Shown here: piece after piece, positions 11,390 through 22,714 of the stretch
Numbering within the stretch: position 1 is the stretch's first letter
Layout of the letters: each line of letters starts with the position of its first letter
Assembly (NCBI RefSeq): GCF_001540865.1
Contig: NC_033622.1
Span: 3,019,454 to 3,083,453, forward strand
Length of the DNA: 64,000 nucleotides
Reading direction: 5' to 3'
Source of the DNA: Ananas comosus
Taxonomy: Eukaryota; Streptophyta; Magnoliopsida; Poales; Bromeliaceae
Translations under genes and position numbers: made by a program
The notes under the pieces: model-generated
The model's database searches: none
Told to the model about the DNA's origin: nothing
Seen by the model: only the letters and a program-made list of their open reading frames with translations

Positions 11390-12220
11390 TGTAAAGCCAT
11401 ATTCCAAGTCGATATCATGGTAAAAACGTCGAAGATTTGAGGTTTCTGGATGTTGGGTACCGGTACTATTGAGTACCTCAGTAGTTCCTCAGAGTTCCTC
11501 AAAACCCGAAAGCTGAAAAACTATTTTTTGTACTGAGTACCAGTACGCAGTTCTGAGTACAGGTACATAGTTCTCTGTTTTTGTATAGGTATCGGTACTC
11601 GATTTTGAGTACCGGTACGTAGTTTCGCGACGGATTGGATATGCAGTGTTTGACTCTAGCTAATTAGATCTAATCTCGTTTCAAAAGATTAGGGATGGTC
11701 CAGGATCACTTCAAAGAGGATTTCTAAGAGGATTTGTAAATCGGAGATTCGGATGGAAGGCGGAGATCGTTTCCTACAAGAACTGGAGTTTTTAGGGCTA
11801 TATAAACTTTTGCAGTTAATCTTTAGAGTTTAGAGCCTTGTTGTTGGAGGTTTTTCGTATGAGCTTCATTGTAGACACTCTAATTGAGAGAAAAATGCGG
11901 AGAGCTTCTGAGAGAGAGAGTTTCTTGTAATTCAATTAATCTACTCGTTTGTACTTTTGTGCCGTGGATTAATCAAAGAAAGTATTGAGGTGGTCTTGCC
12001 CGTGGACGTAGGTCGACTCATAGTTGGCCGAATCACGTAAATTTTGTGTTCTTCTGATCTGCTATTTTTCTTTATTGATTTGTTATGCTCGTACTTGTTT
12101 TCTACGATCGTTTTCGTCTTTTCCGTCTACGAAAGATTCTGTTTTCGTTGTACTTGTATGCTGTGTGGGTTTGAGGTATGATTGGTAACCCCACGGCCAG
12201 TCCCTTCAATCTTCACAATA
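11390..12220 (+). mobile_element. Probable Copia-type LTR remnant
   Basis: The region has retrotransposon-LTR features: a TATA-like GCTATATAAAC near 11798, an R/U5-like block GCCGTGGATTAATCAAAG, then TGGACGTAGGTCGACTCA and CCGAATCACGTAAATTTTG, a signature common in plant Copia LTRs. The 5' part holds several GTACCGGTAC-type palindromes (11457-11625). No primer-binding site or polyprotein follows, so this is a solo or truncated LTR. I could not fix the ends. A 21 bp tandem repeat (AATGGTTAACAGTTATCT-containing) lies just upstream at 11338-11380. Confidence 0.5.
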
Positions 12221-12451
12221 AAATAACAGAAAATACTCTCTCTCTCTCTCTCTCTAGTTTAACATACATTCTTATAAAAAAAAAGAAATTCTACTGTTTA
12301 TAATATTGATCTACAGCATTAAAATAACAAATACTTTTATTAATAGATAAATGATATCAGGTAATCACAAAATTTAGGTTTTAGAGACATCAAATTAATT
12401 CTAATTGGAGATCTCATTGTCAAAAGTTAATGTAAAATATAGATAATTAAT

Positions 12452-12846
12452 AGGAAAAACTTCAAATACCCCCCTTGTGGTTTCACTCTTTCTCATTTTA
12501 GTATCATGTGGTTTAAAGTGTATCAAGTTAGTATTCTGTGGTTTCGCACTTTCTCACCTTAGTACCCTGTGGTTTTAAAGTGTATCAAGTTACCACCATG
12601 TGGTTTTGCACTTTCTCATTTTAGTATCCTGTGGTTTAATATTTCATTAAGAGAAAAATAAAACCACAGGCTACTAATTTGATATCAAAATAAAACCACA
12701 GAGTACTAACTTGATATACTTTAAACCACAGGGTACTAAAGTAAGAGAGTGCGAAACTACAGGGTACGAACTTGATACAATTTAAACCACAGGATACTAA
12801 AATGAAAAAGTGCGAAACCATGTGGGGGGTTTTTGAAGTTTTTTCT
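12452..12846. repeat. Foldback element built of CACTTTCTCA/TGTGGTTT repeats
   Basis: The terminal inverted repeat is AGGAAAAACTTCAAATACCC at the left and its near-complement GGGTTTTTGAAGTTTTTTCT at the right. AATTAAT at 12445-12451 and 12847-12853 is a probable target-site duplication. Both arms consist of short tandem units containing TTTAGTA.CCTGTGGTTT and GTGTATCAAGTTA, repeated about three times per arm in opposite orientations. No coding capacity. Confidence 0.75.
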
Positions 12847-12853
12847 AATTAAT

Positions 12854-13322
12854 ATTATTAACAGCACTCCAACCTGTCTCAGAATTTGAGTATAGCTAAT
12901 TAATTAATTACAGGGGACCATGACATAATGGTACCTTGTACAATTAATTAAGCTGATCATTCGGGTGCATGGGACTTACTTTATAAGAATAAAAAGAAAA
13001 GATTTTTGACTTTTGACTGGTACTGCGTAGGGTTGTAGATTCAGTTGTTTAATCCTTGCAACTGCTGTAGACCACTTACAGTACAGTGAAGCGATCACTA
13101 ACAGTGGTGTTTTGAATGCTGATACTTTGTTTTTCATCCAACACAACTATATTGAATTTATAATTGCGATACTTTTTTTTTTTTTTTGACATGTATGTAT
13201 TATACATATCTCCAACTATACGGAACTTATATTAATATACATCCAACCAAATGATCCTTTGCATTCAGATTGCATGCTATCTGATAGTAGGAAGGAATGC
13301 GTTCTCAGGCCAATTGGAAACT
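12854..13322. other. Intergenic DNA, no gene seen
   Basis: No supported gene or bounded repeat. There is a poly-T run near 13172-13187. Confidence 0.5.
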
Positions 13323-13323
13323 C

Positions 13324-13324
<1 letters not shown>

Positions 13325-13363
<39 letters not shown>
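13325..13363. repeat. (CT)n microsatellite
   Basis: A simple CT run of about 39 bp in otherwise unique sequence, without the TA partner or a foldback element beside it. Confidence 0.9.
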
Positions 13364-13366
<3 letters not shown>

Positions 13367-13704
13367 CATGGTGCTCAATATGCATGTGTTCAGCAAAATT
13401 CTCAGGGATGTACCTTCAATTAGCAAACTGCTAAGGAAAATGTATGCTTAAAGGATTACATGCCTATTAATTTTAGGACCCATGAATATATAACTTATTA
13501 GTATATTTTTGTGATGCACTCAAAAGTTTGCCTAATTATGTAGATGAGAAACTTGATCACATGCGTAGAAATACATACTATATTAAACTCACAAATCATT
13601 TTCCTCATAGATAAAATATACAACTCTAACAAATTAATTATGATTTTTAAGATCTACAAGATATTATAATTAAACCTCTAGTTTGAATCACGAAAGAAAA
13701 TTCT

Positions 13705-13858
13705 TTTTTTTTTTGAGAGAGATAGGTAGCACGCTACCCGCTTCGTTTATTTCATTTAGAAATAAACTTAGCTGGAACTGTGAATCAACTAGGATTTGAA
13801 CTTGTGTTTCGGGTACCAACCACCAAGCCCTTTGCCACTTGTTGTAGAAACGGTCGGT
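13705..13858 (-). mobile_element. tRNA-derived SINE
   Basis: Same family as 6238-6391: the tRNA-like head lies at the right end on minus, and the oligo-A tail appears as T run 13705-13714 on plus. The target-site duplication is 16 bp with one mismatch (CACGAAAGAAAATTCT at 13689-13704, CACAAAAGAAAATTCT at 13859-13874). The B-box-like segment has decayed to GTTCAAATCC. Confidence 0.85.
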
Positions 13859-13925
13859 CACAAAAGAAAATTCTCATAACGAATAAATGTGTTAAATAAT
13901 ACGAAACAACCGCTATTCTCTAAAA

Positions 13926-13990
13926 ACTTAAGCTAGTAAAGGACGGTATTAAATATAAAAATATTTAATACCATCCTATACTAGCTTAAG
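13926..13990. repeat. Short perfect-looking hairpin
   Basis: ACTTAAGCTAGTAAAGGACG and the following GTATTAAATA pair with TATTTAATACCATCCTATAC and TAGCTTAAG, with a loop of a few bases. It sits immediately before the first GTTTGGTT element. It may be a tiny foldback MITE. Confidence 0.6.
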
Positions 13991-13991
13991 C

Positions 13992-14717
13992 TTTTAGACC
14001 CCGTTTGGTTAGGGGGATAAGCGGGGATAACGAAAGTTATCCCCGCTATTTTGCCAAACGGAGAGATTTGTTGCCGGGATATTTTACCCTGGTCAAACCT
14101 TGCTATTCTCGGTATTCCGGAATAGCAAGGAATTTACTATTGCACCATCTTAGTGGAATAGTACTATTCTAATGCTTAATTTCAAACTTAATTAAAATTA
14201 TAAATTAAATTAAAACTAAATTATATAAATATAATATATTATATATTATAATACATTATTTTTATTATAAAATTATTAATTTTTTTTATTAAATTTAAGT
14301 TTAAGTAGAATTTTAAAAAAATTTATAAATTNTTTTTGAATTTAAATTTGATCTTAAATTTAAAGTTTGAAATTTTAAATTTTAAATTTTAAAATTTTAA
14401 TTTGAGATTTTAAATTTTAAATTTTAATTTCAAATTTTAAAATTTCAAAGTTAAAATTTTAAATTTAAAAATATAAATTTAAAAATTTAAAAATTTAAAA
14501 ATTTAAATTCAAATATAATAAGAAGATAATATCATTATTTTTTACTTATAAAACCTACTATCCTTCTTATTCTATCTTACCTAACCAAATGCTATTTTTT
14601 TTAATCCCAGGAATAACCCAATTTTCATCTAAACGCAAAATTGATGTAATCCCCACTTATATCTCAATTTATAGCTATCTTGGAATAGCCACTTTTTGCT
14701 TATCCCTGAACCAAATG
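13992..14717. repeat. GTTTGGTT-terminated AT-rich MITE-like element, copy 1
   Basis: It begins CCGTTTGGTTAGGGGGATAA and ends GCTTATCCCTGAACCAAATG, an inverted-terminus arrangement. The interior is extremely AT-rich with AAATTT runs, plus one N at 14332. Subterminal blocks (GGGGATAACGAAAGTTATCC, GGAATAACCCAATTTTCATC) recur in copy 2 and in the element at 53757-54786. GTTTGGTT termini are seen in Tourist/PIF-Harbinger-like MITEs; class assignment here is tentative. Confidence 0.65.
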
Positions 14718-15603
14718 ATACCCGTTTGGTTGGGGGATAAGCGGGGATAACAAAAGTTATCCCTGCTATTCCGCCAAACGGGATCATTTTTTACCGGAAT
14801 ATTTTATTCCGGTCAAAGGTTGCTATTCTCGGTTATCCCGGAATAGTAAGCTTTTTACTATTCCACCATTTTGGTTGAACAATGCTATTCCAATGCTTAA
14901 TTTCAAACTTAACTAAAATTATAAAATAAATTAAAACTAAATTATATAAATATAATATATTATATATTATAATACATTATTTTTATTATAAAATTATTAA
15001 TTGTGCTATATTAATACATATTATTTATATTTAAATATTATAATAAATTTTATTTAAAAATTAAAATAAATTTAAATTTAAAATATTATAATAAATTATA
15101 TTTAAAATTTAAAATTTGTAATCTCAAAATTAAAGTTTAATTTTAAATTCCACATTTTAAATTTTAAATTTAAATTTTGAAATTTTAAATTTTTGAAATT
15201 TTAAATTTGAATTTTATTTTTCAAATTTAAATTTGATCTTAAATTTAAAGTTAGAAATTTAAAATTTAAATTTTGAATTTAAAATTTGAGATTTTAAATT
15301 TTAAATTTTAATTTCAAAATTTGAAATTTACAAGTTAAAATTTTAAATTTTAAAATATAAATATAAAATATAAAAATTTAAATTCTAATATAAATAAAAT
15401 AGTGATAATATTATTAATTTTTATTTATAACTACCCACTTTAAATCTTATTCCATCTTACCTAACTAAACATTATTTTTCTTATTCCCAGGAATAACCCA
15501 ATTTTCATCCAAACGCAAAATTGATCTAATCTCCGCTTATACCTCAATTTATACCTATCCCTGGAATACCCACTTTTTGCTTATTCCCGAACCAAACGAT
15601 ACC
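14718..15603. repeat. GTTTGGTT-terminated MITE-like element, copy 2
   Basis: It starts directly where copy 1 stops (GATACCCGTTTGGTTGGGGG) and ends CCGAACCAAACGATACC. It shares the head, subterminal blocks and AT-rich interior of copy 1, with a longer middle. The abutting arrangement suggests tandem duplication or insertion into the partner's terminus. Confidence 0.65.
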
Positions 15604-15744
15604 AGAGAATAACGGTTGTCTCGTATTATTTTTTTATGGTATCAACATAGGAGATATTGAATTTGAGTCATACCAGACTCTTAGCATTATTAATTTCCTC
15701 TCTTTTAATTCCAATACATGTCATGGGCCTACAAAAATTCTCGA

Positions 15745-17335
15745 TGTAGTATTCCAAGCGTTTGGTTAACCGTAAGATTTCAGCATCTGAGGCTTGTCGA
15801 CACATCTGGAGAGTGTCGGGACAAGTCCGAGTCGTTTTGGCGTGAAATAGACCCAAAACGGACTCAATGCGACGCAAGAGCAGAGTTTAATATTGAAGTC
15901 TGCAAAGTGCAGATTTCAGTATTGAGTACCGGTACCATGCAGGGAAGTACCGGTACCCCAGTGTATTTTTTTCAAACTGCTGCTCTCTGGTTGCGATAAT
16001 TGATACTGAGTACCGGTACGGTATCGGGCTGGTACCGGTACTCCAGCTGGGATGTTGAGTTGGTGAGGGGCAGAATGGTCTTTTTGGTTGTTTGATAAGC
16101 ATGTCACCTATTCCCTCGTTATAATTATCCATTCAACTTGGTCACCTGAGGATAATTATCCTCTCCTTCTCTCTCTCTAGTTTAATGGTGTGCTTGGTGG
16201 AGACTACGGCTTGAGCTCGGATCGACATCGACGTTGCACTTGAGAGCCGTTCGAGCGTGTGGGCGTCGCGGTTGCGCCGTTGGAGGCCGGGCGAGCGTGA
16301 GATTCCTCTCCTTTCGACTTCTCGCCGCTGTTGAATTAGCATTTTCGAGGTGGGTTGAAGTTTACCGAAATCGTCGGAATATCTTCTAAGTTTTAGCATC
16401 GTCGACATGTATTATCTGTGTATTTTCTTACTAGTACTCGAATTCATGGATTAGTGTTTAAATATGAATTTGTAGTTAAGCTAGTAGTTTAATTTTATAT
16501 GTTGGACTTAGAATTTACTTAGGAGAAAACTATTAGAATCTACACTGTCACTCTTTGAAAATTACCAGATTTAGTTTTAGGAGCTATGGTTCATTTGTAT
16601 CGTCGCTGTTTGTATGCGGTGCATATCCAGAATAGTGTAGAATGAATTTTTTCTCGTGCTGGGATGCCGAGCTTATTTTACAGTAGTGTGTAGACTGTTT
16701 CGGACTGTCGGGTGTCGTCGCGGTTGACGGTGGACCCAGTTTGGTGTTTTTGCATTGGATTGTGCCAAAGGCACGTGAGTTTTGGTTGTAGGATCAGTTA
16801 GACCCATTTACTTTGATTATAGCCTGTGAGAGCCTGATTGAGCTCGGCAGAGACACGCTTGCATACTCAGTTGGGTAGCGCCCACAAGTGCCACTCCGGA
16901 GTCGGGTTTTGTGTGTTTGCGTTGTTGTCGTTGACCTCTTTTTGCAGAGCTTTTTTCTACGGTTGCTGCTGTCGCTGATATTAATCGTGGAAAAGGAGTC
17001 GCGAGCTAGATTCCTTCCAGTCTTGTTGCTGTTCTAGAGGAGTACTAGCTACAGGTAATTTTGGTTTTTGGTTCATGTACATACTGATGTTGGATATTCG
17101 CTGGAGCGAGTGATGTCTGTATCCTGGAGACTATGTATGTATAGTGAACCTGGTGGTTATTTATATTTGTTTACAGTTCTATTAGTAGCTCTATACTCCT
17201 AGTTGTAATTTTGTATGATTACAGGTACAGGTACAGTTACAGCAACAGCTATCGCTTGGTATACAGAGGAAATTCTTTTGTATACGGCGGGTCTGTTGGC
17301 GTGCCCGGGAAAACATGGTAATCCGAGGCATGACA
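15745..17335 (+). mobile_element. Gypsy-type solo LTR
   Basis: The LTR runs from TGTAGTATTCCAAGCG to CCGAGGCATGACA (TG...CA). CTCGA occurs at 15740-15744 and 17336-17340, a 5 bp target-site duplication, and there is no internal region: a textbook solo LTR. Family membership is shown by blocks shared with the LTRs at 36948-39611 and 61783-63706 (GAGACACGCTTGCATA, CCACTCCGGAGTCG, GTATACGGCGGGTCTG and the CTTGTCGACACATC head). It holds a cluster of GTACCGGTAC palindromes at about 15925-16045 and a CT run near 16160. Chance reading frames inside it should be ignored. Confidence 0.85.
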
Positions 17336-18029
17336 CTCGAGTCCAGACAAAGTCTCAAGTCCAGACGTGAGGATTCATTTAGAGAATAACGGTTGTTTTG
17401 TATTATTTAACAAATAATCATTGAATAACTTATTTAGACATCCATACATTCGAGTGTGTTTTTAACATGATGTTTTTGGGACTTATATATATATAGGATC
17501 TTTTGAGAGGATCTTATTTTTAAGCTTCACTATAATGCTTCTACGTTCTCCGGTGGGACCGTAAAAAATATATCATGACTCATCGCGATATGCGGAACGC
17601 AATATTACGTACAGAAACAAACATGGTATTTTTCCATCATCGTTTCTCACCGCACATAACGTAATCTTCCCGCAATCCCAAACGAAGTCTTAATTGATTA
17701 TTCCTCTCAAAACATCACTTTGAGTGATACCATAAGGTACAACCAACCCATTGCCTATAAAGTGAAATTGAAATGGGCTTTTCTTATATGGGCAATATGG
17801 GCAACGCCGCACGCAAAACATGTGGGCCCAGCATTTGTCACTCTTGGTGGCTGCATGCTTGTAGTGGTGCATATCGTAAAGTTTTGGCATGCTTTGATAA
17901 TACGGGCTGAAGGTGAACAGTTGGGGAATATGGGCCACCGGTGGGGACGAAGCCCAAATTTAGGTTGCGAGGAAAGGACCAAAAATACATAATATATTTT
18001 GTTGGCCAAAACTGTAGAAGGTGACGTTT
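17336..18029. other. Intergenic DNA with a dispersed repeat at 17527-17695
   Basis: 17527-17695 is found inverted at 35354-35527. Shared blocks include ATATGCGGAACGCAATATTACG, broken here as GCGGAACGCAATATTACG, and CCAAACGAAG. It is probably a MITE. A TTTAGAGAATAACGGTTG block near 17380 also occurs at 15604 and, inverted, near 13910. The rest shows no gene. Confidence 0.5.
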
Positions 18030-19145
18030 TTGGTAAGGTGATGCCTTACGGATTGTTTCGTTTGCGAAAGTGAATATAAAAGTCGCTTTCTAAAAGTAGG
18101 TTGATAAAGTGAGTTTTAACTAAATCTCATTTTTTTGACTTCGGCTCAAAATATTTCGAAGTCACCAAAAGTGGAGAAAGATTATATTCAGTTTTAACTT
18201 TCATCTTTGAATTTATTTTTAAAGTTGAATTTCACTTTAAATTTAAATTAGAATTATGAATATAATTCCACATTCTAAATTTTATTTGTAAATTCAAATT
18301 CAATATAAAATTTTTAAATTCAAATTTGTGAATTTATATTTAAATCTAAATTTTTAAATTTTTAGTTTTATTTGAATCTAAATTCTAGTATTAAAATTAA
18401 AATTTAAAATTTAAAATTAAAATTTTAATCAAATTATTTTTAGCTAAGAACTTAAGTTTTAACTTTGAATTCAAATTGTTCGAACTATAAATTCAAATTA
18501 TTGATTGAAATGTGAATTTAAAATTTAAAAAAGTTGAAATTTAAATTCAAACTTAAGTTTGTTATTTATATTTAATTTCAATAATGAGGTTCAGTTTGAA
18601 CTTTAAATTTGAATTATGAATTCAAATATTTAGTTTGAATGTGATGTAAACACAAATTTTTAATTTAAATTTAAATGCTAATTCAAATAATGAATTCATA
18701 TTTGAATTCAGAATTTAAGATCAAAGAGGAAATTAAAATATGATATAAATTATAAATTTAAATTATGAATTCAAATTTGAATAAATGTTCTAATTTTTAT
18801 GTTTAACTTTTATTTTGGAATTTAATTTCAGTTATAAAATTCAAATTGTAAATTTAATTATATCTTAAATTTTAATAATAAATTCAACTTAGATTTAAGT
18901 TTAAATTTAAAATTTAAAATTTAAAATTTAATTTGAATTCTAAATATAAATATAAATTTAAAATTTTAATTTAAATTGTGAGTATAAGTTATTTGTTTAT
19001 ATTTTGCCTTCTCTGCATATAATTAAAGAATCAAAATTACAAAACTATAATTTTTCATGTTTCACTTTATAGTCAATCAAATACTCCAACCGAAAAGTCA
19101 CTTCTTATACTTCCGTCTTTTTTCCGCAACCAAACATGCTCTTAA
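18030..19145. repeat. AT-rich MITE-like element with long AAATTT tracts
   Basis: The head TTACGGATTGTTTCGTTTGC and the tail TTTTTTCCGCAACCAAACAT are roughly inverted, and CTTTCTAAAAGTAGG / ACTTCTTATACTTCC flank the interior. The body is almost entirely AAATTT/TTTAAA tracts. It resembles the GTTTGGTT elements in architecture but is not clearly homologous. No coding capacity. Confidence 0.4.
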
Positions 19146-19371
19146 AGAATTTCTAAAAAAAGTAATCATCCATATTATTTTGGAGGCCATGTATGATAGT
19201 ATTCATAGCCAAGAAAATGTTTATCAGGTAGTTGCAGTTAAAATCTGAAAAATGCACACAAATTTAACTAATTAGCAGAGAGAGAGAAAGAGAGGAACGT
19301 ACTGCGTACATTTGGTTGGGGGCGGCCCACAGTTGATTTCTAAAACAACAATTTGATATTTCATCAATTGT

Positions 19372-20039
19372 CTCTAGTGCAAATGGTAAAGAGCTTAATA
19401 GTTTGTATCGGAGTTCCTAAGTTCATAGCACTACAACAAAAACGATCTATAGCGACACTTTTAAATGTAGGTACATGTTAAAAAAATGCTGCTAGCTAAA
19501 ATTACCGACACTTTTAAAAAGTGTTGCTATATGTGGGGTCGCTAGGTATATAGTGACAGTTAAAGAGTGTCGCTACAACCTAAAAGAGAGCTGCTAATTT
19601 ACCAACACTTATTTAAGCATTTAGCAACCGCCAAAACTCTATCTCGTTGGCTGCGGTGGCGGAGAAGGACGACAGGAAAGGCTCTTCGTCTAGAATTTTA
19701 GTGGATTGAGTGAAGAGAGAACAAAAGATGGAAATTGATTTTTCTTTTTTTTTTTTCTTTTCTGTTTGTAATTGGGCCAAATGGACTGGGTGTGGTGGGT
19801 TGAGTAGAGTAATCTTTTATTTTTGGTTTGATTGGGCTTTATATTTAGACATTAGTAGATATTTTTTTAAGTTTTAGAATAAATGGGACACTTACTCAAA
19901 AGTGTCCTAAACATGTGTCCCTATAACCTAATTCTGTTGTAGTGTAGCCCAGTTGCTTCACATTTTCAGCTAAATTTATTTTTTTTAAAAATGAACGAAG
20001 CGGCTAACATGCTACCCTTCTTTCTAAAAAAAAAAAAAA
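19372..20039 (+). mobile_element. SINE split by a CACTA-type MITE
   Basis: The 5' part (19372-19428) has the tRNA-like head (GTGCAAATGGTAAAGAGCTT). The 3' part (19945-20039) has the body TTCACATTTTCAGCTAA, GAACGAAGCGGCTAACATGC and an A tail at 20026-20039. The intervening 516 bp is the insertion at 19429-19944, with TAG duplicated on both sides. No clear SINE target-site duplication is visible, so this is an older copy. Confidence 0.75.
19429..19944. mobile_element. CACTA-type MITE, copy 1
   Basis: Termini are CACTACAACAAAAACG and its complement TTCTGTTGTAGTG, followed inwards by CTATAGCGACACTTTTAAATG and its partner near the right end. It is flanked by a 3 bp duplication TAG (19426-19428 and 19945-19947), as expected for CACTA/EnSpm elements. 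It has no transposase and is 516 bp long. A second copy lies at 21137-21655. Confidence 0.85.
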
Positions 20040-20101
20040 GAATTTTAATCTTTACTATACCTAACTAGCTAGTTAGGAACTTATATATACTTTATAAAAT
20101 T

Positions 20102-20316
20102 CGGCTACGATACTATTAATAACACCAAGCACTTAGTATTATCAAGTTTTCCGTCATTAGATCTACCAATTAACCATTTCTATTTGTGATATCATACTAT
20201 TCAACAAATCACCCACTCAATTCGATCTGGGGGTCACTATTATTTTAATTACACATTCTTTTATCCAAGAGCTAAAAATCTAATAGTTCCAATGACTTGA
20301 TGCTATCAATTGTATA
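20102..20316. repeat. Short foldback MITE (family S)
   Basis: Left end CGGCTACGATACTATTAATA; the right end reads GATGCTATCAATTGTATAGT AGC. The core block TGGGGGTCACTATTATTTTA corresponds to the block at 1890. The flanking TA repeats are short and decayed. Confidence 0.65.
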
Positions 20317-20879
20317 GTAGCATATATAATTCTAATTTATAAAATGTTAAGAGAGGCCATAGCCATTATGGGCCTCACAATGAGGCCGAGGAAGAAGATT
20401 CTCGGAAGGCGGAGTTCTTTCCAAGAAGGTTATAGGGAAGGCCAAGTTCTGTCCCGTGGAAAGCATTGTTGACGAGCAAATCGGGCAGTCTTCCGGGGCC
20501 ACGTAAAAGATTCGAAAGAAAGAAAAGTGTAGGTTTGGCTCAAAGGGAGGAAGTTAACAAAGTCCACGGTGTGTTCCTTGTGCTTAATTATTTTTGGGTA
20601 GTCAAAAACTGAGCATTGAGTACAATTGGAGTGTAGGATAAGCCACAACAATTAAATTGTCAGAAGCAAGAGTGTCTTTTGTTCAAACGAAGAAAAAGAA
20701 AGAAAGAGACACAAAGAAGGTGTGACTCTCCAAATGTCCTATTTCCAAAAATATAGAAGAGTGTTATTATATATAATAAATATTTTAGAAACAATTATTT
20801 TAAGTTGATAATTTGGACTCCACGAATTATTAGAACTAGTTGGCTGGGTCATTATCAAATCACCAGCCAAAAATGTGAG

Positions 20880-21136
20880 TTGTGAGAATATATGACAATG
20901 TGAGGCGGGGAAGTATGTGATACCTCAATAATCCTATATTAAATAATGTAGGATGACGGGAATATGAGACCCTAATAGTGTGCGATGGGAAAAGTATGTG
21001 ATAGTGTGAGGTGGGAGAGTATGGGAGACCCTAAAAATGTGTGAGGTGGGAGAGTAAGTGAGATCCCAATAATCCCACATAGAATAATATAGAACATGAG
21101 GGAGTATGTACGACCCCCATAGTCCCACATTGAATA
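20880..21136. repeat. Imperfect tandem repeats
   Basis: Degenerate repeats of GTGAGGTGGGAGAGTATG / GTATGTGATA and CCCACATTGAATAATG-like blocks recur several times at irregular 60-90 bp spacing, directly before the second CACTA MITE. Origin unknown. Confidence 0.55.
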
Positions 21137-21655
21137 CACTACAACAAAAACGGTCTATAGCGACACTTTTAAATGTCGGTACAGGTCAAAAAAAAGTACT
21201 GCTGGTTAAATTACCGACACTTTTAAAAAGTGTTGCTATATGTGGGATCGCTAGGTATATAGTGACAGTTAAAGAGTGTCGCTATAACCTAAAAAGAGTG
21301 CTACTAATTTAGCAATACTTATTTAAGCATCTAGCAATCGCCGGAACTTTACCTCGTTGGTTGCGGTGGCGGAGGAGGACGAAAGGGAAGGGCCCTTTGT
21401 CTAGCATTTCAGTGGAATGAGTGAGAGGAGAAGGGGAGATGGTAATCGATTATTTTTTTATTTTTTCTTTTCTATTTGTAATCGGGTCAAATGGGCTGGG
21501 TTGGGTGGGTTGGGTAGAGTAATCTTTTATTTTTTATTGGATTCAGCTTTATATTTAGACATTCGTAGATATTTTTTTTTAATTTTGGCATAAATAGGAC
21601 ACTTAGACAAAAGTGTCCCAAACATGTGTCGCTATAACTTAATTTTGTTGTAGTG
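21137..21655. mobile_element. CACTA-type MITE, copy 2
   Basis: Same termini as copy 1 (CACTACAACAAAAACG ... TTTTGTTGTAGTG), 519 bp, flanked by ATA at 21134-21136 and 21656-21658. It is strongly similar along its whole length to the copy at 19429-19944, including GGTCGCTAGGTATATAGTGA-like and GGCGGAGGAGGACG blocks. Confidence 0.85.
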
Positions 21656-21668
21656 ATAATGTGGAAGA

Positions 21669-22384
21669 TGTTAAGATTTGGTTAAATTTATAGTTAAATT
21701 ATAGTTGGATAAGAATTAATATCTAAATCTATTGGAACTAAATTAAGATTTAAATATTAATTAGAATATGAATCTAACTAGATTAGGATAAATATTTAAA
21801 TCTTTTGGAGATAAATCAATTAAGATTTAAATATTTATTGGAGTAGGAATTCTAAATATATTAGGATTCGGGTATGTTTTGATGTAAGCTTTATAAATAG
21901 CTCCATTGGTGGAAAGCGACCAAGTTGAAATTCTTGAGGAGAGTACGGTGAGGTGTCTTGAAGCTATTGGTGGACCGTACCAAAGAGAAGCTTGGTCATG
22001 AGTTGCATGCACCTAGTGCACGGGTGCATGTGAGAGAGAAAAAGAGAGAGTTGTCTTTTTTGTGGGTTTATAGAAGACGAGAGAAGGATAGGAGAGATTC
22101 AGAAAGAGGACTTGGGTTGTAGTTACTCTATGCAGAAGAGAAGTCAGGTGTAATCTTCTCTTATTTAATAAATCTTATTTTACCCACACATTTTTTGTTT
22201 GGTTGTTTTTCTCTCTTTTGTGATTGTATCAGTTTTTGCTTAGGAGACGGGTTTATGGTAAAAATCTGATTTGACCCCTTCGTTGCGGAATCCCAACAAT
22301 CGGTACCGGATCAACAATAGTTGATATCGGAGTGGGTTACGGATTCTCAAAATTTGGTACCACGGCGGGTACCGGATTCCCAAC
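21669..22384 (+). repeat. 5' LTR of defective Copia element
   Basis: It begins TGTTAAGATTTGGTTAAATT and ends near ATTCCCAACA. The end is uncertain: a CCCAACA also occurs at 22292-22298, and the stretch between them repeats GTACCGGAT and TTGATATC motifs. Right after it, TTGATATCAGAGTC is a decayed primer-binding site for initiator-type tRNA-Met. Confidence 0.65.
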
Positions 22385-22714
22385 AATTGATATCAGAGTC
22401 GAAGGTTACCGATCTGTGGGACTGATCGACGGAGATGGCAATGAAATTCAAAATCGAGAAGTTCGATGCCAAGAACAATTTTGGATTATGGCAAATTAAA
22501 CTACGGACAATCCTCGTACAACAAGAGTTAGATCAGACATTGAACAGAAAAGAGGCGAAGCCGGCGGAGGTTACGGATGCGGCATGGACGAAGATGGAGC
22601 GGAAGGCATTGAGTGTGAGACCCCAGATAGTCCTATATATGAGATATAATAGGGCTAAACTCTTAACCCGGCTTAAGCATTTTGGGTGGTAGCTAGACCC
22701 AAGAGGTTAAGAGA

